NCBI GenBank assembly: GCA_964498785.1
Contig: CAZCJL010000047.1
Coordinates: 1-48,823 of the forward strand
Direction of reading: 5' to 3'
Source: Mariaggregatimicrobium sp964498785
GTDB lineage: Bacteria; Zhuqueibacterota; Zhuqueibacteria; Thermofontimicrobiales; Thiofontviventaceae
DNA length: 48,823 nt
Made by a program: the position numbers and the translations under genes. Positions 26,315 through 34,795 of the stretch are shown here, one piece after another. Every line of letters begins with the position of its first letter. The first letter of the stretch is position 1. The notes under the pieces are model-generated. The model made no database searches. It had not been told where the DNA came from and worked only from the letters and a program-made list of their open reading frames with translations.

Positions 26315-27703
26315 ATGCAGCTTATGGTAAAAAAATCAATTAAGCACAAAGTCGTTTTCATTACTATGTTGATGAGTGCAATCCCATTAATCCTGGCCTG
26401 TACCCTGTTTGTTCTATATTTTCGTAGTACGTATGAAAACACGACTGTTCAGTCTGTTGAAAGTCTTGCTAAAGTCCTTGCCGAGAACGGATCTGCGACT
26501 CTAATGTTCGAAGATAGTATTGCAGGAAATGAACTGTTAGCTTCCCTGAAAACAAATGACCAAATTGTTGAAGCGTATTTTATCACATTAAAAAATGAAA
26601 TAATCGCTGAACATCAGAGGAGGAGCGCGCTTCGCGGAGAATTGCCAAAAATACCGCGTACAGACTCATTATATTTTAAGAACAGTTATTTACATCTCTT
26701 TCAGTCTGTCACTTATCGATCAGATCATGTTGGAACGGTTTATTTGAAGGCAGATTTAGAACAGATGCACAAAAAAATAACCAGCTATATATTATCAGTT
26801 ATCGTGTTTTTCATCCTGTTCTCGTCTCTTATATTTCTTTTTTCGCTTCGAATACAAAAACTCATCACAGGACCAATCCTACATTTGGCACAAGTCGCGC
26901 GCAATTTTTCTTTAACAAACGACTATTCCATTCGGGCAGAAGCACAAAGTGACGATGAGCTTGGTTTTCTGACAGAACGTTTCAATGAAATGCTCAGCCA
27001 GATTCAGAATCATGAAAATGCATTGAGAAATGAATTAACCGAACGCAAATTAGCTGAAAAAAAACTGCTCTCATCTCTGAGAGAAAAGGAAGTTTTGCTA
27101 AAAGAGATTCATCATCGTGTAAAAAATAATTTACAAATTATTTCCAGCTTGCTTAATTTGCAACAAGAGTTGGTAAAGGATGCTCAAGCACACCAGATGT
27201 TTCAAGAAAGTCAAAACAGGGTGCGTTCAATGGCGCTGATTCATGAAACCCTGTATCGCTCGGAAGATCTTGCCAAAATAGATGTTTCTGAATACATCCA
27301 TAATCTGGCGCAAAATTTGTTTCGATCTTTCAAAGTAAGCCAGGAATCGGTTAAACTTAATATTCACGTGGAAAACGTTTTTCTGGATATCAACACAGCT
27401 ATTCCCTGCGGTCTTATCATTAATGAATTGGTCTCAAATTCTTTAAAACATGCGTTCCCGGTTCCAGATACCGAAAAAATTGATCGATCCAATGAAATTA
27501 ACATTAATTTAGAAAAGGTGAACAGTCGGCAGTTGGAATTAATCGTCGAAGATAATGGGATTTCACTACCAAGTGATATTGATTTAAAAAAAACAAACAC
27601 GCTTGGATTACAACTGGTAAATACACTCGCAGAGCAATTAAAAGGCTCAGTGAATCTTGATCTTGCACGAGGCACAAAATTTACCATAGTATTTAATTAT
27701 TAA
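26315..27703 (+). CDS. CHASE8-HAMP-HisKA_2 sensor histidine kinase
   Basis: This is a 462-aa inner-membrane kinase. TM1 is at about residues 13-36. A periplasmic CHASE8-type sensor follows (about 40-150, with LAENGSATLMFEDSIAGNELLASLK), then TM2 (155-177) and HAMP (178-232). A HisKA_2 dimerisation domain carries the phospho-acceptor in EIHHRVKNNLQ (near 266), and a HATPase domain has its N box in INELVSNSLKHAF. The G1 box reads EDNGISLP: the second glycine of DNGxG is replaced by serine, which may alter ATP handling. The start at 26315 is set by GGAGG at 26302-26306; an upstream TTG would overlap the YfiR gene. It is translationally coupled to YfiR. No response-regulator output is fused, so the REC domain of the next gene is the likely target. 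Confidence 0.9.
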   Translation: MQLMVKKSIKHKVVFITMLMSAIPLILACTLFVLYFRSTYENTTVQSVESLAKVLAENGSATLMFEDSIAGNELLASLKTNDQIVEAYFITLKNEIIAEHQRRSALRGELPKIPRTDSLYFKNSYLHLFQSVTYRSDHVGTVYLKADLEQMHKKITSYILSVIVFFILFSSLIFLFSLRIQKLITGPILHLAQVARNFSLTNDYSIRAEAQSDDELGFLTERFNEMLSQIQNHENALRNELTERKLAEKKLLSSLREKEVLLKEIHHRVKNNLQIISSLLNLQQELVKDAQAHQMFQESQNRVRSMALIHETLYRSEDLAKIDVSEYIHNLAQNLFRSFKVSQESVKLNIHVENVFLDINTAIPCGLIINELVSNSLKHAFPVPDTEKIDRSNEININLEKVNSRQLELIVEDNGISLPSDIDLKKTNTLGLQLVNTLAEQLKGSVNLDLARGTKFTIVFNY

Positions 27704-27764
27704 ATTAAGTATCAACCTGTTGATTATTTGGAGCAAAAAAATCTTAAGTACGAGGAATCTTATA

Positions 27765-30059
27765 ATGAACCAAAAAAAATCAACAAGCATTTTAATTGTT
27801 GAGGATGAAAAAATTGTCGCCAGGGATATTCAAAATATTTTGAAAAAAATGGGTTATTCTGTTACAGGCACAGCATCATCAGGAGATGAAGCGATACAAA
27901 AAGTGATAACATATAACCCTGATATTGTATTAATGGATATAAAGCTCGATGGCGACATTGATGGGATTGAATCGGCTCAACAAATCCGGGATCGTTTCAA
28001 TATCCCTGTTATTTATCTAACTGCTTTTGCAGATGAGAGCACTTTGCAGCGAGCTAAAGTGTCCGAACCGCATGGTTATATTCTAAAACCCTTTGACAAC
28101 CGAGATTTACACACAACAATCGAAATGGCGTTATACAAACACCAAATGGAACAGAAATTAAGGGAAAGTGAACAATGGTATGCGACCGCACTTAACAGTA
28201 TCGGAGACGGCGTAATCACCACTAATACAGAGGGGCAGATAACTTATATCAATCCGGTGGCAGAAATGATCACCATGTTAAGGCAACCTGAAATTATTGG
28301 CAAACCATTTGATGACGTCCTGAAAATTATAATATCAGAAAATGGTCACTCAGTTACTGCTTTTTCAAAAGAAAATTATAATGACAACACATTCAGCACT
28401 ACTGCAAAAGATGCAACATTGATCTCCGAATCAGGTACGAAAACACCTATTAATTTTACAAAAACTCTTTTAAAAGATGTAAAAAAAAATATTCTGGGAG
28501 TGGTATTCGCTTTTCAGGATATTACCGAGCGAAAGAAAGCAGAATATGAATTAGCCGCAGAGAAAGAGCTGCTTTTCGTAACTCTACGTTCAATTGCAGA
28601 CGCAGTTATCACAACTGACACACATGGCAACATCACATCAATGAATAGAGTTGCAGAACAGATAACAGGTTCGATGCAAAAAGAAGCTATTGGGAAATCT
28701 ATTTTACAGGTTCTGAAGATAAAATCCACAACCGGAATCGATAATCCCATTCTTCATATTTGTAAATCCGGTAAAACAATACACAAAAGCAAAGACATTA
28801 CTCTCATACCGGTTGATGGAAGCGAAATAATTATCTCCTTCTCTGGTGCGCCGATTCACGATAACTCAAATAAGATAATTGGTATGGTGATCGTATTCAG
28901 CGATATTTCTGAGAAACGTAAACTTGAAAATGAACTTCTTAAAATCCAAAAACTGGAGTCAGTTGGAATCCTTGCCGGCGGAATTGCGCATGATTTCAAC
29001 AATATTTTGACCGCAATTATCGGAAATCTTTCACTGGCAAAAATAGATTTGAGCCCGGACAATGAAATGTTTGAAATTCTTTCCGAAGCTGAAAAAGCAT
29101 CTCAGCGAGCACGTAATCTAACAAATCAATTACTTACTTTTTCTCGCGGAGGCGCGCCTATAAAACAAACCACTTCTATTAAAAAAATTATTAAGGAGTA
29201 CGCCGATTTTTCGCTAAGCGGATCACAAATCAAATGTCATTACGCTATAGATAACAATTTATATCCGGCAAATGTTGATACCGGGCAATTTGGCCAGGTT
29301 ATACAAAATCTTGTGATCAACGCGATTCAAGCCATGCCAGATGGTAGAAGCATTCAGATTACTGCTGAAAATGTTTATTTATCTGATGAAAATGGAGTAC
29401 CTCTTCCAAAAGGAGACTATATCAAAATTTCTGTCATCGACCAGGGGATAGGGATAAAGCAGGAACATGTTAATAAAATTTTCGATCCGTATTTTACGAC
29501 AAAGCAGTTGGGAAGTGGTTTGGGATTAGCCACAGCCTACTCTATCATAAAAAAGCATGATGGCCATATTACGGTAAATTCTCAATTAGGAAAGGGAACA
29601 ACAATATTTATTTATTTACCCGCGGTTGTTGAAACTGAAGTTACGGAACCCCGCCAGTTAGATCGACTGTATGTAAATACGGGCCGGATACTTATCATGG
29701 ATGATGAAGAATTAGTCATAAAACCATTGCTGCGAATGTTGGATTCTCTCGGTTTTCAGACTGAAATCGCAGCCAACGGAGAGCAAGCGATTGATATATA
29801 TCGATCAAGCTTAAAAAAGAAACGTATCTTCGACTGTGTCATTTTAGATCTGACTATTCAGGGCGGAATCGGCGGAAAAGAGACCATCCAAAAACTACGC
29901 CAACTCGACCCGCATGTAAGGGCTATTGTTACCAGTGGCTATTCTAACGATCCAGTCATGTCGAATTATCAGGAATATGGATTTTGCGGCGTGATTGCTA
30001 AACCGTATAGAATAGAAGAAATTAATGATGTTATTCAGCACGTTTTAAAAAACAAATAA
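27765..30059 (+). CDS. Hybrid kinase REC-PAS-PAS-HisKA-HATPase-REC
   Basis: This 764-aa protein has no membrane segment, so it is cytoplasmic. An N-terminal receiver (about 9-125) has its phospho-aspartate in VLMDIKLDGD (near 58) and the switch lysine in YILKPFD. Two PAS domains (about 137-255 and 265-390) follow. HisKA carries KLESVGILAGGIAHDFNN (histidine near 407), and HATPase carries NLVINAIQAM, DQGIGI and GSGLGLATAYS. A C-terminal receiver (about 640-760) has VILDLTIQGG and a KP motif. The first receiver probably accepts phosphate from the HisKA_2 kinase encoded just upstream. The last could pass it to an unlinked histidine phosphotransfer protein. No DNA-binding output is seen. GAGGA lies 8 nt before the ATG at 27765, supporting this over a TTG at 27720. 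Confidence 0.92.
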   Translation: MNQKKSTSILIVEDEKIVARDIQNILKKMGYSVTGTASSGDEAIQKVITYNPDIVLMDIKLDGDIDGIESAQQIRDRFNIPVIYLTAFADESTLQRAKVSEPHGYILKPFDNRDLHTTIEMALYKHQMEQKLRESEQWYATALNSIGDGVITTNTEGQITYINPVAEMITMLRQPEIIGKPFDDVLKIIISENGHSVTAFSKENYNDNTFSTTAKDATLISESGTKTPINFTKTLLKDVKKNILGVVFAFQDITERKKAEYELAAEKELLFVTLRSIADAVITTDTHGNITSMNRVAEQITGSMQKEAIGKSILQVLKIKSTTGIDNPILHICKSGKTIHKSKDITLIPVDGSEIIISFSGAPIHDNSNKIIGMVIVFSDISEKRKLENELLKIQKLESVGILAGGIAHDFNNILTAIIGNLSLAKIDLSPDNEMFEILSEAEKASQRARNLTNQLLTFSRGGAPIKQTTSIKKIIKEYADFSLSGSQIKCHYAIDNNLYPANVDTGQFGQVIQNLVINAIQAMPDGRSIQITAENVYLSDENGVPLPKGDYIKISVIDQGIGIKQEHVNKIFDPYFTTKQLGSGLGLATAYSIIKKHDGHITVNSQLGKGTTIFIYLPAVVETEVTEPRQLDRLYVNTGRILIMDDEELVIKPLLRMLDSLGFQTEIAANGEQAIDIYRSSLKKKRIFDCVILDLTIQGGIGGKETIQKLRQLDPHVRAIVTSGYSNDPVMSNYQEYGFCGVIAKPYRIEEINDVIQHVLKNK

Positions 30060-30080
30060 ACTGACACGATTTGTGGTAAC

Positions 30081-30139
30081 AAAAAGCCATGCTGATCTTG
30101 ATCATATAAATCGTTATGAAAATTTCAGCATGGCTTTTT
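30081..30139. terminator. Bidirectional terminator between the hybrid kinase and gamma-lyase genes
   Basis: A perfect 15-bp inverted repeat (AAAAAGCCATGCTGA at 30081-30095, TCAGCATGGCTTTTT at 30125-30139) has A/T tracts on both outer sides and a loop of about 29 nt. It lies between convergent genes and fits termination in both directions. Confidence 0.8.
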
Positions 30140-30143
30140 GTTG

Positions 30144-31328
30144 TTATATTTTATTTAACGCGTGGTCCAAATCGCTAACTAAATCATCAACATTTTCACA
30201 TCCCACAGATAATCGGATGAGTTCATCCGTAATATGGGCTTTTTTCCGTTTCTCTGCTGCTATGGCAGCATGTGTCATCGAGGCAGGGTGCTGGATCAGC
30301 GATTCGATGCCGCCAAGTGAGACAGCCAGGGTAATCAATTTAACATTATTCATCACAGTCTTACCACCCTCAAGGCCTTTTTTCACTCCAAAGCTTATCA
30401 TGGACCCGAAACCATGCATCTGTCTTTTTGCCAGTTCATGTTGCGGGTGTGATTCCAGTCCTGGATACGCAACCCATTCAACTTTCGGATGATCCTTCAA
30501 AAACAGGGCAATTTTATGGGCATTTTCCTGAGCACGATCCACGCGTAACGGCAGCGTGCGCACCCCGCGCAAAACAAGCCATGCCTGGTGTGGGTCCATT
30601 GTTCCGCCCATATAAAACAGGACGTTTTGGATTTTATCAAACAACTCCTTATTTTTTGTAACAATTATCCCACCGACGATATCAGCGTGTCCGTTGATAA
30701 ATTTTGTCAAACTATGCAATACAATATCAGCTCCAATGTCCAATGGTCTTTGTAAGTATGGGCTGCAAAACGTATTATCCACAGCCAATAAAATATCATG
30801 ACGATGAGCTATTTCTGCACATTTTTCAATATCCGTAAGGGTGATTGTCGGATTAGCAGGAGTTTCAATGTACAACAGTTTCGTATTGTCCCGAATTGCC
30901 TCCTCAATATTTTCAGGATTCGTGGTATCAACAAAACTAAATTGTACACCAAAACGCGAAAAATCCCGCTCCAGCACAGACCTCGAAGGCCCGTATACTG
31001 CATCTGTGCTGATAATGTGCATATCCTTGCCCAGAAATGTCATATAAAGCGTTGTGACAGCCGCCATTCCTGATGCAGCTCCCAGTGCGCCATAACCATT
31101 CTCCAATGTTGCAATACATTTTTCCAGCGCCTCAATGGTCGGGTTTCCCATTCGGGTATAAATATAGCCCTTCTTTTTGCCGGAAAATTTATCAGCACCA
31201 TCTTTGGCCGTTAAAAATGAAAATGTCGATGTTTGATAAATCGGCACCGACACTTCTCCAAAATTAGTTTTTTCTAATCCTGCATGTATTGCTTGCGTAG
31301 CAAAATTCATCATATCAGGATTTTCCAT
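30144..31328 (-). CDS. Trans-sulfuration family PLP enzyme (methionine/cystathionine gamma-lyase-like)
   Basis: This 394-aa fold-type I PLP enzyme has the Cys/Met metabolism signature. Landmarks are YIYTRMGNPT, the ASGMAAVTT loop, YIETPANPT, VDNTFCSPYLQRP and the Schiff-base lysine in SLTKFINGHADIVGG. SLGGIESLIQHPASMTH near the end is typical of gamma-lyases. Overall wording is closest to methionine gamma-lyase, which releases methanethiol, ammonia and 2-oxobutyrate. However, the position of the catalytic cysteine (LYGC in Pseudomonas) reads VYGP here. Cystathionine gamma-lyase or a relaxed sulfur-amino-acid lyase is therefore equally possible. GGAGG lies before the ATG. It is the last gene of a minus-strand run with the radical SAM enzyme (17-nt gap) and RNase HIII. 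Confidence 0.85.
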   Translation of the reverse strand: MENPDMMNFATQAIHAGLEKTNFGEVSVPIYQTSTFSFLTAKDGADKFSGKKKGYIYTRMGNPTIEALEKCIATLENGYGALGAASGMAAVTTLYMTFLGKDMHIISTDAVYGPSRSVLERDFSRFGVQFSFVDTTNPENIEEAIRDNTKLLYIETPANPTITLTDIEKCAEIAHRHDILLAVDNTFCSPYLQRPLDIGADIVLHSLTKFINGHADIVGGIIVTKNKELFDKIQNVLFYMGGTMDPHQAWLVLRGVRTLPLRVDRAQENAHKIALFLKDHPKVEWVAYPGLESHPQHELAKRQMHGFGSMISFGVKKGLEGGKTVMNNVKLITLAVSLGGIESLIQHPASMTHAAIAAEKRKKAHITDELIRLSVGCENVDDLVSDLDHALNKI

Positions 31329-31345
31329 AATTCCTCCGTATACGT

Positions 31346-32254
31346 TTATTTTATGTCGATTAGCTTAAAATTAAAAATCTTCCTTCCTGTCAAAATAGCT
31401 TGCAAATTCCAGTCATACGCTTTTGATATTTCCGTATGCGCGGCAAAGCCACATTTGTCACATGAAATGCTCGCCCTGTTTTTAAGGTAGCAACCATACG
31501 TTTCACGACCCTCCGGTTCACCGCTTGCCACCAACCATGGATGACATTTCCAGCTATTATATTTCAAGTCGCGCAATGTTGAATATGAATGATATACTGG
31601 CAAGCCATTTTTTTTTAAAGAAATTAATTCATTTAATACGGTAACACGCTGCTCAGTTGTGATCCCGAGATTTTCAGAGTTAGGAAATGGATAATAAAAC
31701 TGAATCGTTATCCCTTTCATAATCGGAGCAAGGTATTTCACCAGGTCGGGAATTTCAAGATGGTTCAGTCGATTTATCGTGACATTCGCCATAATTTTAG
31801 GGTGGCCCGAACGCCGGATATTTTCAATGACACGGTCGAACGAATTTCCTCGGTTATTATTATGTGTCTCCTGTAAACCATCGATACTAATCCAAACGCC
31901 ATCGGCATTTGTTTGAATGGGAAGCATTCCGTTGCTGGTTATTGCAGTGTAAAAAAATTTTTTTTGGGCATAATTAACTAAATCTTCTAAAGTCCGGTTT
32001 CCATCCTTCCATAAAAACGGTTCTCCCCCTTCAAAAATGATCAACCGAACCCCGTTTTTGTAAAAATTATCCATCATAATGCAGGCATTTTCATAGGAAA
32101 TCGATTGATTCTCTATGCGCCAGAACGGACATGCTTTGCACCGAAGATTACAGCGGTATGTAATTTTCATCCCTGCCAGCAATGCGTTACGTTTATTTAA
32201 CAACCTGGTTTGGACATTATGTTGTAGAAAATAGAAATAGTGAGATTGAAGCAT
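31346..32254 (-). CDS. Radical SAM enzyme with a probable auxiliary Fe-S cluster
   Basis: This 302-aa protein uses S-adenosylmethionine and a [4Fe-4S] cluster. The cluster motif CNLRCKAC (C-x3-C-x2-C) is near residue 35, followed by the GGE-like stretch IFEGGEPFLW. Radical SAM barrel strands such as AITSNG and VWISIDGLQETH are visible. Near the C-terminus four more cysteines (spacing C-x17-C-x9-C-x2-C, around YGCYLKN and SCDKCGF) resemble SPASM/twitch auxiliary clusters, common in enzymes that modify peptides or proteins. No precursor-peptide gene is evident nearby. It is packed 1 nt after the RNase HIII gene and 17 nt before the gamma-lyase gene. The substrate is unknown. Confidence 0.82.
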   Translation of the reverse strand: MLQSHYFYFLQHNVQTRLLNKRNALLAGMKITYRCNLRCKACPFWRIENQSISYENACIMMDNFYKNGVRLIIFEGGEPFLWKDGNRTLEDLVNYAQKKFFYTAITSNGMLPIQTNADGVWISIDGLQETHNNNRGNSFDRVIENIRRSGHPKIMANVTINRLNHLEIPDLVKYLAPIMKGITIQFYYPFPNSENLGITTEQRVTVLNELISLKKNGLPVYHSYSTLRDLKYNSWKCHPWLVASGEPEGRETYGCYLKNRASISCDKCGFAAHTEISKAYDWNLQAILTGRKIFNFKLIDIK

Positions 32255-32255
32255 G

Positions 32256-33125
32256 TTATAATTTTTGTACTGTCTTAAAATGTAACTTAGCTACCTTTTT
32301 CAATGTGTTTTGTCCATGAATCTGAATGAATTTTTTCCCGGCAGAAATAACCTGCTCCGAAGCGCCTTTCGGCAGTTCAATCTGATATTTTTGTGACAGT
32401 CTATTTATCCCATCTACAAAGCAACTACGTGCTATAATAGCAGCCGCAGCAACGGCAGGATTAATTTCCGCTCGTTCCAGTTGAACCAATTTTGTCCGGA
32501 CCCCCAATTTAAGTTCATTTTTTAGCAATGCTTCATTACCAAACTTATCAATTAATACCGCATCACAATTGAATTTAGTGATCAATTGAGTAATCACTTC
32601 ACCATGAGCATGGGCAAGTAATCTATTCAAATTTGCAAACCGCAGATAAATACGGTTATACTTTTCCGGCTCAATGATCTTTACGGCATAATTAAAATTT
32701 TGCTTGATACTTTCAGCAATGTATTGTATTTTATTGTCAGTCATCTTTTTGCTGTCCTGCACCTGTAACAACACTAAATCTCTGATATTTTGCTTATTAA
32801 CATAAACAGCAGCGACGACAAGCGGGCCGAAAAAATCGCCTTTACCGGCCTCATCAGAACCAACCCATGCATTCAGTTTAGTGATGTGTTCCAGACCTTG
32901 ATTTTGATCGGAAATATCTAAAAAAGACCGGGCGAATTCAACTGCCCCGTTACCCTGAATTACAAGTTTTCCACTTTTATAGAACGTTATATTTAGACCA
33001 GCGCGTTTGGCTTTCCAAAAGGCATGATTCACTGTGGAAAATTCAAACCCGCTTTTTTTAAGAGACGCCTTTAATGTTGGCTCGTTGCCAATGTCAAATG
33101 GGGCACTAAATATGTTATTTTTCAT
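32256..33125 (-). CDS. rnhC: Ribonuclease HIII
   Basis: This 289-aa enzyme cleaves the RNA strand of RNA-DNA hybrids. The N-terminal 90 residues match the TBP-like substrate-binding domain that distinguishes HIII from HII. The catalytic domain begins with WVGSDEAGKGDFFGPLVVAA (Asp and Glu ligands), followed by QDSKKMTD, the aspartate in AVLIDKFGN and the stretch EINPAVAAAAIIARSCFVDG. All acidic residues expected of the type 2 RNase H active site appear. It is the first gene of a tightly spaced run with the radical SAM and gamma-lyase genes, with no evident functional link. Confidence 0.93.
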   Translation of the reverse strand: MKNNIFSAPFDIGNEPTLKASLKKSGFEFSTVNHAFWKAKRAGLNITFYKSGKLVIQGNGAVEFARSFLDISDQNQGLEHITKLNAWVGSDEAGKGDFFGPLVVAAVYVNKQNIRDLVLLQVQDSKKMTDNKIQYIAESIKQNFNYAVKIIEPEKYNRIYLRFANLNRLLAHAHGEVITQLITKFNCDAVLIDKFGNEALLKNELKLGVRTKLVQLERAEINPAVAAAAIIARSCFVDGINRLSQKYQIELPKGASEQVISAGKKFIQIHGQNTLKKVAKLHFKTVQKL

Positions 33126-33577
33126 ATTTGATACTAAAGTGAATAATCAATCAGTTAACACCTAAAATTCTAAAATAAATGTGCGATCGAATTATTTACT
33201 ATTTAATTATTAGCTGGAGTGAATCATATAAATGATTTCGAGGCTTACAGGAGCGATTCACACCGGAGCGCACATTCAATTTGTGTCGAAATTATATTTT
33301 CATTTTGAATTTTAGATAATATGTTAATATAACTATTTAAATAAATAGAAGCAAATTTTATTTCACCAATTCGGACATTTTTCATCCATAGCAACAACAA
33401 AAATTCGGAATTTGTACTAAAAATAGTCACTATAATACGCCAAATAGCAATTTGCAGTATTTTTATTCATATATAAACTCCTAATAAATCAAATAATTTT
33501 CTAAAGACACAAGATAGCGCATTTAATGGCGTATTTTTTGCGGTATATTCGAAATCAACTCACATATAATTTAATTT
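33126..33577. other. Intergenic region between rnhC and the MinD-like gene
   Basis: These 452 AT-rich bases lie between divergent genes and should hold both promoters. I cannot fix convincing boxes; TATAAT at 33565-33570 has no matching -35. A perfect 9-bp inverted repeat, AATACGCCA at 33434-33442 and TGGCGTATT at 33527-33535, flanks 84 nt and the second arm is followed by a T-run. It could be chance or the stem of a small RNA. A short minus-strand frame at 33245-33430 has no ribosome site and looks accidental. Confidence 0.35.
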
Positions 33578-34684
33578 ATGAATAACAACAAACAAACACC
33601 TCCCGGAAATACGTCGATACATAATGACGGAAACGACAAAGCGGCCAAATTCCAACCAGGTCACATTATTGCTGTTGGCGGTGGCAAAGGAGGCGTCGGA
33701 AAATCATTAATTTCGGTTGCTTTAGGATTTTCCCTTTCTCTTCAAAATAAAAAAACTGTGTTAGTCGATGCTGATTTCTCCAGCCCCAGTTTAGTAAATT
33801 TATTTGAAACCACGCAAATGAATTCTGATTTTTCAAGAAAACAAGTTACTAAATTACGTTTTCCGTTATATCGCACCTCATTTCCGAATTTGATGCTACT
33901 TTCCGGTTATTCCGGTATTTTGGGAATATCTGAGTATCTTGAGGAGCGCCAGCAAAAATTTTTAACCAACCTCATGAAAATTGAAGCTGATTATATAATC
34001 CTTGATCTGGGATCTGACAGTTCACCGCTTTCAATTCAATTATTCAATGCAGCAGATGAAAAACTGATTGTCACCAATCCGGAACCGATGTCCATTCTTG
34101 AAAGTTTTAATTTTGTTAAATCCTGCCAATACCAATTGCTAAAAGACACCTTTAAAAATCACCCGCGTATTATGAATTTCATCACTGCCACGTTTCGAAA
34201 ATATGACTTCAAGAAGTTGCAGTTATTACAAAAGCTGATTGAGCAATCCGGTCACAAAAACATACTTCGTCTGTTACGGCCAAAATTGATTTTAAATATG
34301 CTTTACCATGATAATGAAGCGCTGGATATTTTAGCGTTGCAAATAGCATCGGAAGAACTGCTTGGCGTACGAATTGAACATATCAGCGACATACATTATA
34401 ATGAAAATATCCGCTCCTATTTAAAAACAAGGCAGCTTAAACTTCTGACCAGCATACCGGAATTTAAAATTCTTACTGAAAAAATATGTACCGATGGAAA
34501 AAACACGGTACGAAATCTCAAATTTAAAAGCCTTGAATCACTCAAACATAAAGATGTTATCTGCTCCTGCCGATGTTCTTTATGGGAAAACTGTACCTAT
34601 CAAAGAGGCGGTTATCCTTGCAGAATCAAATACATCGGATTCATTAATACTCAATCATATCCTGAATCCAACAATGTTAAATAA
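33578..34684 (+). CDS. MinD/ParA-like P-loop ATPase with C-terminal cysteine cluster
   Basis: This is a 368-aa protein of the deviant Walker A ATPase class. GGGKGGVGKS (34-43, signature Lys37 and Lys42), VLVDADFSSPSLVNLFE and IILDLGSDSSPLSIQ match the MinD/FlhG type, which dimerises on ATP and positions partners at membranes or poles. It lacks an obvious amphipathic membrane helix at the end. Instead it closes with DVICSCRCSLWENCTY...PC, five cysteines spaced C-x-C-x-C-x5-C-x8-C, suggesting a metal or Fe-S site. The 28-residue N-terminal tail is polar and probably disordered. No min, par or flagellar genes lie nearby. The ATPase class is secure; the cellular role is unknown. Confidence 0.8.
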   Translation: MNNNKQTPPGNTSIHNDGNDKAAKFQPGHIIAVGGGKGGVGKSLISVALGFSLSLQNKKTVLVDADFSSPSLVNLFETTQMNSDFSRKQVTKLRFPLYRTSFPNLMLLSGYSGILGISEYLEERQQKFLTNLMKIEADYIILDLGSDSSPLSIQLFNAADEKLIVTNPEPMSILESFNFVKSCQYQLLKDTFKNHPRIMNFITATFRKYDFKKLQLLQKLIEQSGHKNILRLLRPKLILNMLYHDNEALDILALQIASEELLGVRIEHISDIHYNENIRSYLKTRQLKLLTSIPEFKILTEKICTDGKNTVRNLKFKSLESLKHKDVICSCRCSLWENCTYQRGGYPCRIKYIGFINTQSYPESNNVK

Positions 34685-34705
34685 ATTTAATGAAATGGAA
34701 TTAAC

Positions 34706-34734
34706 TTGATTTTCGTGTTAATTTTTGTTAAATA
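34706..34734 (+). promoter_or_regulatory. Candidate promoter of the FN3-like secreted protein gene
   Basis: TTGATT (34706-34711) and TAAATA (34729-34734) are 17 nt apart, about 60 nt upstream of the ATG at 34796. Confidence 0.45.
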
Positions 34735-34795
34735 ACTGGAAATCGATTATATCAACTAACTGCATTCAGGCACACATCTTTGGGAGTACATCAAA

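Noticed and set aside
33245..33430. 61-codon minus-strand frame in the rnhC/MinD-like spacer
   Set aside because: No ribosome site, low-complexity AT-driven composition and no recognisable motif.
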